64,000 nucleotides of DNA from Chryseobacterium angstadtii. Its GTDB lineage: Bacteria > Bacteroidota > Bacteroidia > Flavobacteriales > Weeksellaceae. The notes below the pieces were generated by a model. That model saw nothing but the letters and a program-made list of their open reading frames with translations, was not told the DNA's origin and searched no databases. The stretch is from positions 124,001 to 188,000 of the forward strand of contig NZ_LFND01000002.1 of the NCBI RefSeq assembly GCF_001045465.1, read 5' to 3'. The position numbers were made by a program, and so were the translations under genes. Shown here in pieces: positions 9,351 to 18,101 of this stretch (the stretch's first letter is position 1; each line of letters begins with the position of its first letter).

Positions 9351-10259
9351 TTATATAATTAAATTTCTATTCTGTTTTTCTAAAAGCAGATTAGCTCCTT
9401 CAATACCCTGCAATCCGCCGGTATGAAAACACAAAACCCTGCTGTTCTCAGGAAAATAGCCTTCATGAATGAGTTCGAAAACTTTCTGCATCATTTTTCC
9501 TGTATATACCGGTTCCAACGGAATCCCGTATTTCTCTTTAAAATCATTGATAAAACGGATCGTTTCATCTTTTATTTTACCATAACCTCCGAAACATGAA
9601 TCTATTAGATTAAGATTCCGCATTGAAGTTAATTCTAAAATTTTATTCTCAAGTGAAGCATCGTCAACTACTTTAAAACCTATAACTTTCTGATTTTCTT
9701 CACAAAATTCTGCAATTCCGGAAACCGTTCCTCCGGTTCCGACTGCGGTGCAAAGATAGTCAAAATCTTTTGTTTGGTCATTCAGCATCATTTTTACGCC
9801 TGCAACGGCTTCTTTATTGGTACCACCCTCAGGAATAATCAGGGCATGAGGAAATTCGTTCTGTAAAAATTCGGTTAATTTTTCTTTATGTCTGTATTCT
9901 TCACGGCTCACGAATTTAAGATTCATTCCGTTTCTTTTCGCAAACAGCAGTGTAGGATTGTCCCGCCATTTATTGGCAAGCTCTTCTCCTCTTATCAGGC
10001 CTAATGTAGGGATTCCCGCTAAATTTCCGACCGCAGAAACTGCTGCAATATGATTGGAATATGCTCCTCCAAAAGTAATCAGGTAAGGGCTTTCCGGATG
10101 GTTTTCCAGATAATTGTTGACGTTGTAAAAAAGTTTCCAGTATTTATTTCCGGAAATCTGAGGATGAATAAGATCTTCTCTTTTTATAAAGAGTTTTATA
10201 TTGTAATCAGTAGGTATTTCCTGAATGGGAACAGTTTCTGCCGGGAATTTTAATAGCAT
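9351..10259 (-). CDS. PLP-dependent 1-aminocyclopropane-1-carboxylate deaminase / D-cysteine desulfhydrase family
   Basis: A 302-residue fold-type II PLP enzyme. K39 in ISGNKYWKL is the expected Schiff-base lysine, followed by TFGGAYSNHIAA (substrate carboxylate loop), IPEGGTN, and GTGGTVSGIA, the phosphate-binding glycine loop. In this family ACC deaminases, D-cysteine desulfhydrases and L-cysteate lyases cannot be separated by eye, so the reaction is left open. It overlaps nothing and precedes the glucosaminidase by 7 bases. Confidence 0.88.
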   Translation of the reverse strand: MLLKFPAETVPIQEIPTDYNIKLFIKREDLIHPQISGNKYWKLFYNVNNYLENHPESPYLITFGGAYSNHIAAVSAVGNLAGIPTLGLIRGEELANKWRDNPTLLFAKRNGMNLKFVSREEYRHKEKLTEFLQNEFPHALIIPEGGTNKEAVAGVKMMLNDQTKDFDYLCTAVGTGGTVSGIAEFCEENQKVIGFKVVDDASLENKILELTSMRNLNLIDSCFGGYGKIKDETIRFINDFKEKYGIPLEPVYTGKMMQKVFELIHEGYFPENSRVLCFHTGGLQGIEGANLLLEKQNRNLII

Positions 10260-10330
10260 TTCTAAAGTTTAACTATTATTGCAAAATTACTAAAAGATTT
10301 GGATTTGTTTTTTTGTTTTGAAATTTAGGT

Positions 10331-10384
10331 TTTGGCTAAAGCCAATGGGTGTGTTATTTTTTGAGCGAGCGGGCTAAAGCCCGC
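10331..10384. repeat. paired ggctaaagcc palindromes
   Basis: Two related short palindromes, ttttggctaaagcca (10330-10343) and gcgggctaaagcccgc (10369-10384), lie ~30 bases apart. The same ordered pair occurs at 36184 and 36408, there separated by a dispersed repeat. They resemble small REP-like intergenic elements. Confidence 0.7.
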
Positions 10385-10408
10385 CCCTATTGAATTTTAA
10401 TAAGACCT

Positions 10409-10504
10409 ATTAAATCATTAAATCATTAAATCATTAAATCATTAAATCATTAAATCATTAAATCATTAAATCTTTTAATCTTTTAATCTTTTAATCTTTT
10501 AATA
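10409..10504. repeat. octanucleotide tandem repeat array
   Basis: Eight perfect copies of attaaatc (10409-10472) run straight into three copies of ttttaatc plus a partial one (10473-10504). Units are 8 bp, so changes in copy number would shift a reading frame, but the array lies outside genes and only touches the stop codon (10499-10501) of the adjacent minus-strand gene. Confidence 0.95.
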
Positions 10505-10837
10505 ATTCCCCCTCCAATACTTCCTGAAATTCCAGAATTTTCTTTTCCTCAGATAATTGAGATCATGCTCCATAGTATAGGCTTCCCTTTCAAATGAGAT
10601 TCTTTTATAGGCAAGGAAGCTGTTTTTTAATTTGAAAAACCAGTAGTAATATTCGATGACATAAAAAATATAGAAGAAAATGACAAGCATTTCCAACTGC
10701 TGTCTTAAATGGATTTTTTCGTGATTGATAAGTACTTTATTTTCCTTATCTTCGGGTTTCCTAATGAAGATAAAGGGAAAAAGAGCGATGCCGTTAATTT
10801 TTAATTTTTTTAGAGGCTTTTGGCATATAATTATCAT
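10499..10837 (-). CDS. small membrane protein with HExxH motif
   Basis: A 112-residue basic protein. HEKIH at residues 39-43 is a zinc-metallopeptidase-type HExxH motif, followed by a hydrophobic segment (~48-68) and an EREAY motif (83-87) that could give a third ligand. This resembles a shortened M56/BlaR1-like or 'YfeABCD-like' integral peptidase core, but it is much shorter than those families. Probably membrane-bound. Monocistronic; its 3' end abuts an octanucleotide array. Function not recognised. Confidence 0.7.
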   Translation of the reverse strand: MIIICQKPLKKLKINGIALFPFIFIRKPEDKENKVLINHEKIHLRQQLEMLVIFFYIFYVIEYYYWFFKLKNSFLAYKRISFEREAYTMEHDLNYLRKRKFWNFRKYWRGNY

Positions 10838-10875
10838 ACAAACAAATATAAAGTTTTTTTGACTTAGAGATTTAA

Positions 10876-11061
<186 letters not shown>

Positions 11062-11062
11062 A

Positions 11063-11590
11063 ATGAAAAAATATATTTTTATTTTGTTAGCAGCGGCTGC
11101 ATTAGGCCTTACATCGTGCAGTCCATTTCAGGTGCGTTCAGATTATGCGGAATCTGCTAATTTCACGACTTATAAAACCTATAAGATAAGAATTGACGAT
11201 CTGAAACTGAATGATATTGATAAAGACAGAGTGTTAAACGAATTATCGAGACAGCTTCAGAGCAAAGGTCTTCAGTCCGGCGAAAATCCTGATCTGATCG
11301 TTAATGTAAAAGCCAATCATAAAAAAGTAACGGATATCACCAGCAGTTCTCCATACGGAATGTGGGGATGGGGCGGTCCTTTCGGATGGGGCGTTGGAAT
11401 GAACAGAACATGGACCAGCAATTATAATGAAGGGGCACTCATCGTGGATCTTATAGATTCCAGAACGAACAAACTGGTTTGGCAGGGTATCGGAAGCGGA
11501 ATTTCCGTAGATTCTCCAAAAGCTAAACAGAGACAGATTCCTGAGATCATGGCTGAGATCATGAAAAACTATCCTCCTCAGAGAAAATAA
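11063..11590 (+). CDS. DUF4136-type lipoprotein
   Basis: A 175-residue exported lipoprotein: hydrophobic signal ending LGLTSC with the lipobox cysteine at residue 19. The body matches the DUF4136 pattern, with YKTYKIRI near the start, a LQSGENPDLIVNVK segment, a glycine/tryptophan-rich loop (MWGWGGPFGWGVG) and the typical GALIVDLIDSRTNKLVWQG end. Members are envelope lipoproteins of unknown function. A strong terminator follows. Confidence 0.9.
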   Translation: MKKYIFILLAAAALGLTSCSPFQVRSDYAESANFTTYKTYKIRIDDLKLNDIDKDRVLNELSRQLQSKGLQSGENPDLIVNVKANHKKVTDITSSSPYGMWGWGGPFGWGVGMNRTWTSNYNEGALIVDLIDSRTNKLVWQGIGSGISVDSPKAKQRQIPEIMAEIMKNYPPQRK

Positions 11591-11615
11591 CAGATATTTA
11601 AATCAATTATCATAT

Positions 11616-11656
11616 AAAAACGCCGGTACAATATTTTTGTACCGGCGTTTATTATT
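11616..11656. terminator. bidirectional terminator
   Basis: Perfect 10-bp stem cgccggtaca/tgtaccggcg with a short loop, A/T-rich on both sides. It separates the plus-strand lipoprotein gene from the convergent minus-strand gene ending at 11675. Confidence 0.88.
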
Positions 11657-11674
11657 TTAGCAAAACCTTACTTT

Positions 11675-12145
11675 TTAATTTAAATTGTTCAAGTAATAGA
11701 TCAGTTTATCATTCCTGTTTGTGACAAACTCTTTTCCGTCTTTATTGATCCTGTATACTAAAACTCCCTGGTTATAAGTGTCCCAGATTTTAAACTTATA
11801 TATTCTTTGTTTGGTATATATACTGACAAAATATTCTTTTCTTTTTATGGGATGATTAACCCATGAAAATTCATCAGACTTTAGTTCCTGGAAAAGTTGA
11901 TTATATTTCTCCGCATTATAGGTTTGATTATTGATAACTACTCCTGTGACATTTGAAAATACTTCGTGGTTATACGTATTGTATTCTTTTAAATCATACC
12001 CTACTTTGATCAAATATCCCATCAATAAGATCACATATATTGTGAATGGAATGTATAAATTGATTTTTTTCTGTTTTACAACAGCAATAAGAATGATGGT
12101 CAAAAACGAAAAAACAAAAATAATTCCTATATAAATACTCCCCAT
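11675..12145 (-). CDS. hypothetical membrane-anchored protein
   Basis: A 156-residue protein with two hydrophobic segments near the N-terminus (~3-25 and ~32-50) and a C-terminal soluble part of ~100 residues, rich in tyrosine and asparagine. No family recognised. It is monocistronic and convergent with the preceding lipoprotein gene. Confidence 0.65.
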   Translation of the reverse strand: MGSIYIGIIFVFSFLTIILIAVVKQKKINLYIPFTIYVILLMGYLIKVGYDLKEYNTYNHEVFSNVTGVVINNQTYNAEKYNQLFQELKSDEFSWVNHPIKRKEYFVSIYTKQRIYKFKIWDTYNQGVLVYRINKDGKEFVTNRNDKLIYYLNNLN

Positions 12146-12344
12146 AATTTACTTTAATCCTGGCATATAGTTTCTGTGTTATAAAAGTAGCGCTTTTAAA
12201 AATAGGATGGCCATTATTAATTTCTCATCAATTTCCCTTCATTGCAATGGTATGCATAAAACTCCATGCAGTACATTTTAAAATTAACAATAATGTAATT
12301 TCTTATTCGTGAAAATATAGTATTCTTACAAAAATTTTATTAGT

Positions 12345-13877
12345 ATGAAAAAAATTATCTTATGTACTGTAATAGCGGGGTTTGCCAATGCCCAGGCTCC
12401 TGCAGGTTATTACAATTCTGCAAATGGATTGAGCGGTGCCCCGCTGAAAACGGCATTAAGTAACATTATTTCAAACGGACATCAGGACAAAGGATACGGA
12501 GGTCTCTGGACGGCTTATAAAACGACTGACATTGATAAGAATTATGAAAATGACGGTTCGATTATGGATATCTATTCAGAAAAACCTTCAGGAGCCGATC
12601 CTTACAAATATACACCGGGAACCAACCAATGTGGGACCTATTCTACGGAAGGTAACTGCTACAACAGAGAGCATATTGTTCCTCAAAGTTTATTCAGCGA
12701 AGCTTCTCCTATGGTTTCGGATATCCACTTCATCAGGGCTACAGACGGAAAGGTAAACGGGATGAGAAGCAATTATCCTTTCGGAAAAGTAGGGTCTGCA
12801 ACATTCACTTCGAAAAACGGATCTAAACTGGGGAGTTCTTCTTCTTCAGGATATGCAGGGACGGTTTTTGAACCGATTGATGAGTTTAAAGGAGACGTGG
12901 CAAGGATGATCTTCTATTTCGTAACCCGTTATCAGAGTAAACTTTCTTCTTTTTCTTCGGGTAATATGCTGGGAAGTTCAGCGTTTCCGGGATTACAGAC
13001 CTGGGAACTGAATGTTCTTCTTGCGTGGCACAACCAGGATCCGGTTTCTCCTGCCGAAGTTGCCCGAAACAATGCTTCTTACACCTATCAGGGTAATAGA
13101 AATCCGTTTATAGACAATCCTAATTATGTCAATCAGATCTGGGGTTCTTCCACGCCGGGAACTACCGACCCGGGAACGCCTACTCCTAATCCGGGCACCA
13201 ACTGTGTGAACGAATCGTTTGAAACAATTCCGGCAGCCAATGCTTCTTACACGACCAGAACATGGACAGGAAGCGGGATTTCATGGACTGCAACCGATGC
13301 CAGAACCGACCAGACGATCAATACCAAAGCGATTACGGTAAGAGATGGTTCTCTGACTTCAGGAAGTTCCGCAAACGGAATCGGATCTTTAACGGTGACC
13401 ACTCAGCTTAAATTTTCAGGAAGCAACGGAACTTTTGATGTAAAAGTAAACGGAACAACCGTAGGAACAATACCTTACAGCGCTACTGCAACCACTACAA
13501 CGATCAATAATATCAATATTTCAGGAAATGTAACGGTAAGCCTTATCAATAGCTCATCCAGCAACAGAGTAGCTATTGATGACCTTAAATGGACTTGCTA
13601 TTCGGGAACAGCCAGGATCGCTCAAAAATCGTCTGCAGAAACAGCAGCGGTTCAGGAACTTCAGGTATACCCTAACCCAATCTCCGGACAGGAAATTTTT
13701 GTAAAAGGAAATACGCAGAACATTAAAAAGGCTGAAATCTTTAATCTTCAGGGGAAAACTTTACAGACTATCAACAGTCCTTTTAAAAATGGAAATTCCA
13801 TTAAGATCAGAAATCTTGAGCAGGGAATCTATATTTTAAAACTGGATCAGACTACGCTGAAATTTATTGTGAAATAA
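12345..13877 (+). CDS. secreted endonuclease I-family nuclease with T9SS sorting domain
   Basis: A 510-residue exported nuclease. The signal peptide (~1-17) ends FANAQ. Residues ~30-260 are the endonuclease I fold, with the catalytic NREHIVPQSLF motif and DIHFIRATDGKVNGMRSNYPFG. After a P/T-rich linker (~270-285) comes a beta-sandwich region (~290-415). The last ~80 residues form a type A T9SS sorting domain (QVYPNPISG start, GIYILKL, terminal KFIVK). Family knowledge: nonspecific DNA degradation; T9SS would export it to the surface or medium, for nutrient scavenging or DNA breakdown (inference). Confidence 0.93.
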   Translation: MKKIILCTVIAGFANAQAPAGYYNSANGLSGAPLKTALSNIISNGHQDKGYGGLWTAYKTTDIDKNYENDGSIMDIYSEKPSGADPYKYTPGTNQCGTYSTEGNCYNREHIVPQSLFSEASPMVSDIHFIRATDGKVNGMRSNYPFGKVGSATFTSKNGSKLGSSSSSGYAGTVFEPIDEFKGDVARMIFYFVTRYQSKLSSFSSGNMLGSSAFPGLQTWELNVLLAWHNQDPVSPAEVARNNASYTYQGNRNPFIDNPNYVNQIWGSSTPGTTDPGTPTPNPGTNCVNESFETIPAANASYTTRTWTGSGISWTATDARTDQTINTKAITVRDGSLTSGSSANGIGSLTVTTQLKFSGSNGTFDVKVNGTTVGTIPYSATATTTTINNINISGNVTVSLINSSSSNRVAIDDLKWTCYSGTARIAQKSSAETAAVQELQVYPNPISGQEIFVKGNTQNIKKAEIFNLQGKTLQTINSPFKNGNSIKIRNLEQGIYILKLDQTTLKFIVK

Positions 13878-13898
13878 ATGATTAAATAGAAACAGATG

Positions 13899-13930
13899 AC
13901 CGGTTCAGTAATCCTGAACCGGTTTTTTTA
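13899..13930 (+). terminator. terminator of the secreted nuclease gene
   Basis: Stem accggttcag/ctgaaccggt with a 5-base loop followed by seven T residues, 20 bases after the stop codon. Confidence 0.88.
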
Positions 13931-13950
13931 TTTTTGATACAAAGCCTAAA

Positions 13951-14190
13951 TTTAACCTGAATTCGGGTTAAAACATTTCAGTTTTTATCATTTGGAAAGG
14001 AAGTCAGAAGCTCGAAGAGGGAAGTTATTGAAGTCCAAAAATAGAAATACAGGGATATTTTTATTAATTTCTTTAAAACTACTTCAATAGATCATAAAAG
14101 AAATTGTTAAATGCTTACCGTCCAATAGTAACTTCCATCCCCCATCTTCCATCTTTTAATCTTAATTTCTTATCCCGAATACAGGTTAAA
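13951..14190. repeat. intergenic segment with inverted end motifs
   Basis: This gene-free stretch begins with the near-palindrome tttaacctgaattcgggtta (13951-13970) and ends with ttatcccgaatacaggttaa (14170-14189), an inverted variant. A further variant lies at 4051-4070. Inside, ggaag-rich bases near 13994-14030 are partly complementary to the taacttccatcccccatctt block near 14128. It may be a degenerate miniature element; no gene is seen in it. Confidence 0.5.
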
Positions 14191-14191
14191 T

Positions 14192-14578
14192 TTATCTTTG
14201 GGAATCGTCTTTTTCCTTAATGATCTTAGACCAGTCGGTGAACATTTTGGTGATGGTATTTGTATTCATCACGCTGAAAAAGAACATTCCGGCTAGGATA
14301 GTCAGCCAGCAGTACGCCAGCTTAATTCCGTTTCTGTCTGTGATGAAAAAAAGGATGAGCATGGCAACGGATCCCAATAAAAATGTAAACATAAGTGTAT
14401 ACAGCAAGGTGTGGATCACATACATATTCAGTTTAAGTTTTCTGAATATCCAGCCTAGAATAGCCATTGGAATCATGAGTAACAACGGTATAAAGAGGGC
14501 CCCGAATATGACAATTTCCGGATGAGCCGTAAGATCATTTTCAAATCCGAAAAATGTATTAAAGCTGAATTCCATCAT
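14192..14578 (-). CDS. hypothetical integral membrane protein
   Basis: A 128-residue protein with about three to four hydrophobic helices (~18-44, ~52-78, ~88-112) and a charged C-terminal tail. The start at 14578 overlaps the end of the LemA gene by 20 bases (a second Met one codon later is possible), so it is part of the same transcript. Family not recognised. It is the last gene of the long minus-strand run. Confidence 0.75.
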   Translation of the reverse strand: MMEFSFNTFFGFENDLTAHPEIVIFGALFIPLLLMIPMAILGWIFRKLKLNMYVIHTLLYTLMFTFLLGSVAMLILFFITDRNGIKLAYCWLTILAGMFFFSVMNTNTITKMFTDWSKIIKEKDDSQR

Positions 14579-15119
14579 ATTGTTTTTCTGAATTGGTAAC
14601 TTCCAGTAAGGTTTTATCCTGATAGGCCAGCATTTTCGCCAGTATTACATTAGGAAACTCATGAATTCCAATATTATACAGGTTGACACTGTCATTAAAA
14701 AATTCTCTGCGGTCTGCAATTTTATTTTCCAGTTCCGTGATTCTTTTCTGAAGTTCCAGGAAGTTATTATTGGATTTGAGTTCCGGATAGTTCTCCGATA
14801 CGGCAAAAAATGATTTCAAAGTCCTTGAAGTTTCATTGGCAAGCTCTGTTTTCCGGTCGGAGCCTGTCGCACTGTTGTAAGAGGACCTCAGCTCTGTAAG
14901 CCGGGTAAGGATTTCTTTTTCATAATTCATGAAATGTTTGGCCACGCTTACAAGATTGGGAATTTCATCTGCTCTCTGTTTAAGGACAACGTCTATATTG
15001 CTGTACGATTTTTCTACATTGAATTTCAGCAAGACCAGTTTGTTGTACAAATTGATCAGGAAGCTGATGACTGCTACTCCCAGCAATCCGAGTAATATGA
15101 AGGCGACCGTCCGGTTCAT
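14559..15119 (-). CDS. lemA: LemA family protein
   Basis: A 186-residue protein starting at 15119, where the ATG overlaps the previous stop codon (TAATG). An upstream in-frame start at 15206 would sit inside the preceding gene and add an unrelated leader. One N-terminal transmembrane helix (~4-22) is followed by a long helical bundle with the LemA signature YNKLVLLKFNVEKSYSNIDV and VLKQRADEIPNLV. Established: LemA proteins are N-out membrane proteins of uncertain role, often next to GIDE-domain genes, as here. Confidence 0.9.
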   Translation of the reverse strand: MNRTVAFILLGLLGVAVISFLINLYNKLVLLKFNVEKSYSNIDVVLKQRADEIPNLVSVAKHFMNYEKEILTRLTELRSSYNSATGSDRKTELANETSRTLKSFFAVSENYPELKSNNNFLELQKRITELENKIADRREFFNDSVNLYNIGIHEFPNVILAKMLAYQDKTLLEVTNSEKQYDGIQL

Positions 15120-15901
15120 TATTGTAAAAGTAGGTATATGATGATTAAAAGAATAATGGAACAGGTAAATAAGAATGACCTCAGCAGCGGCTGGTAGGTA
15201 TTCCACACATTGATTCCGGAAGCAGAAGTGATTCCCAGAACTTTATAATGTTCGTCTTTTCTGATAAAAGGAACTCCGTCTTTACCATCTGCATATCCTA
15301 CAAGCAGCATTTTCTGCCCGTCTTTTAGAAGGGTTTCCGTATATCTTTTGTTACCATTACTGCTGATGTTTGTTTTTTCTAAAAAGATCAATTCAATTCC
15401 CTCGGGCTGTACTTCTATCATTCCGGTATCGTCCTTCATCTGAAAGACTTTACACCGGGTTTCCCTGTGAGTGGTGGTGTATGATTCCCTGTTGTTATCA
15501 TCTTTTTCAATATCTTCAATGGTGTAGTAATATCCGATACATATTTCATGATTAACCGGAGAAATCATCTGGTCTTTCATAATGAGTGTTCCTTCTATTT
15601 CTACAAGTCCTTTGGCAAGGGATTTTATTTTTGATGTAGGAATAGAGTTCTGCAATCTTAAAAACCGTTTAGCGGGAGTAGGACGCATCAAAAGCAGCGC
15701 TGTCACAACCACCAGGGCGAGAGGAAGCAGAATAATGACCCGTTCCGCGTAACTGTCATAATTTTTATAAATATGATCCAAATGCTCATGCAGCGGCATT
15801 TTTTCTTTAAAAATCCGCCACAGAATAAAATAGAGAAAACAAAATACAACAGTTCCTATGAGTGCGTATTCCAATTTTGATATTTTTCTGCTATTCTCCA
15901 T
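15119..15901 (-). CDS. GIDE-domain membrane protein (E3 ligase-like fold without RING)
   Basis: A 260-residue protein with two N-terminal transmembrane segments (~14-32 and ~54-72) and one at the C-terminus (~242-259). The central ~90-225 region resembles the GIDE/BAM domain of mitochondrial MUL1-type proteins: IEGTLIMKDQMISPVNHEICIGYYYTIE, a TTTHRETRCKVF turn and DDTGMIEVQPEG. No RING finger is present. Bacterial members commonly pair with LemA, and here the stop of this gene overlaps the LemA start. Function unknown. Confidence 0.8.
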   Translation of the reverse strand: MENSRKISKLEYALIGTVVFCFLYFILWRIFKEKMPLHEHLDHIYKNYDSYAERVIILLPLALVVVTALLLMRPTPAKRFLRLQNSIPTSKIKSLAKGLVEIEGTLIMKDQMISPVNHEICIGYYYTIEDIEKDDNNRESYTTTHRETRCKVFQMKDDTGMIEVQPEGIELIFLEKTNISSNGNKRYTETLLKDGQKMLLVGYADGKDGVPFIRKDEHYKVLGITSASGINVWNTYQPLLRSFLFTCSIILLIIIYLLLQ

Positions 15902-15925
15902 TTATTATCTGAAATTAACCCTATT

Positions 15926-16579
15926 TTATTTCATGTAGTTATACCACGGAGATCCCTGAGGAGTCGGGTATTGTAATCCGAAAACAGCATTATTTCTGTA
16001 GGCTTCTTTGGTTACAGTCACATATTTATTTCTGATTCTTCCCCCCTCTTCAATGGCTATACTCAGGATAGAATAGTTTTTCCCGTCATCCCAGAAAAAA
16101 GAAGTGGGATAGGTAAATGAATTTTTCTCTCCCTGATTCCATGAGACGTTCTCAGGTGAGATTTTTTTAAGCTTTTCAAAAATCGGTTGTACAGATTTTG
16201 CCTCTACCGTGGCTTGATCTTTTACGGTAGCGGTAGGTTTTCCATTTTTACCGACTATCTTTTCAACGAATTCTAAAGCATATTTTTCATCGGCATTGGT
16301 ATCCACGGCACCTATCTTTCCTTTGTAAACCGTAATCCTGGTTCCCATTGTTTTTTCGAGAGGAATTTTATCGTACGTTAAATCTTTGTTTTCATCTGCG
16401 TAATACTGTACGATATTCTTTTCAGGGGTTTCATCTTTCAGAAAAAGACCTGTGCTTTCGAAGTTATATTTTTTTGCATCTTCGCCCGGAGAAACGGACG
16501 CTACATCGAAAGTTTTGCTTTCGCAGCAGATATTGAATAATGCTGTTACAATCAAAAATCCAAAAAGTCTTGTTTTCAT
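15926..16579 (-). CDS. hypothetical lipoprotein
   Basis: A 217-residue protein with a hydrophobic N-terminus ending in a CC pair (C18, C19), consistent with a lipobox (LFNIC). The rest is soluble and charged, with no recognised domain. It lies between the DUF3592-like and GIDE genes, 24-40 bases from each, in the long cotranscribed run. A periplasmic immunity or envelope role is possible but only inferred from position. Confidence 0.7.
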   Translation of the reverse strand: MKTRLFGFLIVTALFNICCESKTFDVASVSPGEDAKKYNFESTGLFLKDETPEKNIVQYYADENKDLTYDKIPLEKTMGTRITVYKGKIGAVDTNADEKYALEFVEKIVGKNGKPTATVKDQATVEAKSVQPIFEKLKKISPENVSWNQGEKNSFTYPTSFFWDDGKNYSILSIAIEEGGRIRNKYVTVTKEAYRNNAVFGLQYPTPQGSPWYNYMK

Positions 16580-16619
16580 ATTGTTTAAACCTATTTTAAT
16601 ATTTATAAATTTTCTACTG

Positions 16620-17270
16620 TTACATCTTGAGATAGAGTAAACCTATACATACTCCATTTACAATCATTATTCCTAAAGCAAAATATATAGAAATCCTGAT
16701 TCGTTTTTTTAAAGCAAAAACTGTAATATAAGTAGACAGCAAAGAGGTAAAAAAAGCAGCTACTCCGGTAAAAACACCAGCAAACAATAGCATAATCGGG
16801 TCAATATCCAAAGCGTTTGCACTGGTCCTGGAAGAAGTATCGGTAATTTTAACTTTCTCTCCGGTCTTTAAAGGTGTATTGGTTGTAAAATCCAGTGTCT
16901 TGAATACTTTCACGCCATTCTCATCAGTATAGACTACTTTTGGAAAGTAAACCGGCCGATCATAATAGGAAGATTTTCCAAAACTTTGTGTTTTCACCAG
17001 TTCTTTCTTATAGCCGATGACAGTGGCTTCATAACGGGGTTCATAATAGGCCCTGTAAGTCTTTTCCCATATAAAAGTATAGGAAGATACAAAAGTCATG
17101 ATATTAATACCGGTCATCAGAAGAGAAACAAAAAACAGGACAACTATTTTTTCTGCTATGCTTTCCCTTTTTTTATCCTCCGATTTATTTAATACTTTCT
17201 CATAAATCTTATATCCTGTGAATATAGAGATTAAGGTGATAAAAGCCACAAAAAATCCAAAAAAAGTCAT
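16620..17270 (-). CDS. DUF3592-like membrane protein
   Basis: A 216-residue protein with four hydrophobic helices (~2-22, ~42-66, ~155-182, ~190-214) and a ~85-residue extramembrane beta-rich loop between helices 2 and 3. The loop (EATVIGYKKE, then YFPKVVYTDENG and LKTGEKVKI) fits the DUF3592 pattern. It starts 4 bases after the upstream stop. Function unknown; as a membrane protein in a T6SS cargo operon it could be an immunity factor (inference). Confidence 0.7.
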   Translation of the reverse strand: MTFFGFFVAFITLISIFTGYKIYEKVLNKSEDKKRESIAEKIVVLFFVSLLMTGINIMTFVSSYTFIWEKTYRAYYEPRYEATVIGYKKELVKTQSFGKSSYYDRPVYFPKVVYTDENGVKVFKTLDFTTNTPLKTGEKVKITDTSSRTSANALDIDPIMLLFAGVFTGVAAFFTSLLSTYITVFALKKRIRISIYFALGIMIVNGVCIGLLYLKM

Positions 17271-17274
17271 TCTG

Positions 17275-18096
17275 TCAGATTATCGTTAATCCTTTCTCTC
17301 TACTTCTCATGTGTAATTTTACTTCCAGTTCTATATTACTCTGTTCAAAAGAATCCGGGCTTTTAAACTGCAAAGGCTGGGAACCATCGTTCCTGATTAA
17401 TCTTACCAGTTTCCCGTATCCCATTATTTCCATTTTAACCTCTTCCCGTTTTAATTCTATAACCGGTAATTTCTGGGAAAATAGCTGCCGGGCACCATTT
17501 AAGAAATCGTTTTTTCTTTCTTCACTGAAATAAAATGCCTGCTCCTGAAGGTTCTTTTTGTCTTCGGACATTTTCAGGAAGGTTTCCAGATCGTGTTGTT
17601 CCAGAACATTCCGGATTTGGTGATAGTAATTATAAACCTGATCGAACAGTTCGTTTTCCGGAATCGTATTAAGATCTACAGAATTCTGCCAACCGTCCAG
17701 TACAAAAGGAAGCTCTACTTCTATCTCTGTGGCAATCTCAAATTGGGGAAACTGAATGCCTGAACTGAGGCCGTTCCAGGGCGATTCTATCTTGGGCTGA
17801 AATGGTGCTCTTGTTTCTTTCATGCGCGCTGCTTCAGAAACAAGAAACTCAATTCCTAAGTAAGAGCTTTCTTCCGTCAACAGTTTTTCTCCATATTTAG
17901 GTGACATTTTCCCGACCACTTTATACTTTCCGCTTTGAAGGATCGCGTGGTTAATGGGTGCCACTACAATATTTCTTTCATTGCCTTGCGTCTGCAATCC
18001 TTTCCATTCGTCTATAATCACATCATTTACATATACTTCAGTCTGGCAAAATGAGTTAATATTTAAGTGATAATATGGATTTTCCAATTTTTTCAT
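17275..18096 (-). CDS. hypothetical T6SS-cluster protein
   Basis: A 273-residue soluble protein without signal or membrane segments. The N-terminal half is beta-rich (VYVNDVIIDEW, YKVVGKMSPKYG), and residues ~160-215 are a helical, charged stretch. No family recognised. It lies 5 bases after the OmpA-domain gene, so it is likely a partner, adaptor or immunity protein for it (inference from position only). Confidence 0.75.
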   Translation of the reverse strand: MKKLENPYYHLNINSFCQTEVYVNDVIIDEWKGLQTQGNERNIVVAPINHAILQSGKYKVVGKMSPKYGEKLLTEESSYLGIEFLVSEAARMKETRAPFQPKIESPWNGLSSGIQFPQFEIATEIEVELPFVLDGWQNSVDLNTIPENELFDQVYNYYHQIRNVLEQHDLETFLKMSEDKKNLQEQAFYFSEERKNDFLNGARQLFSQKLPVIELKREEVKMEIMGYGKLVRLIRNDGSQPLQFKSPDSFEQSNIELEVKLHMRSREKGLTII

Positions 18097-18101
18097 TTCT
18101 G

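Noticed and set aside
10409..10504. CRISPR-like array
   Set aside because: Units are only 8 bp and contiguous, with no spacers; it is a simple tandem repeat.
15120..15206. longer LemA start at 15206
   Set aside because: It would lie inside the preceding gene and add an unrelated leader before the membrane helix; the TAATG overlap at 15119 is a better start.
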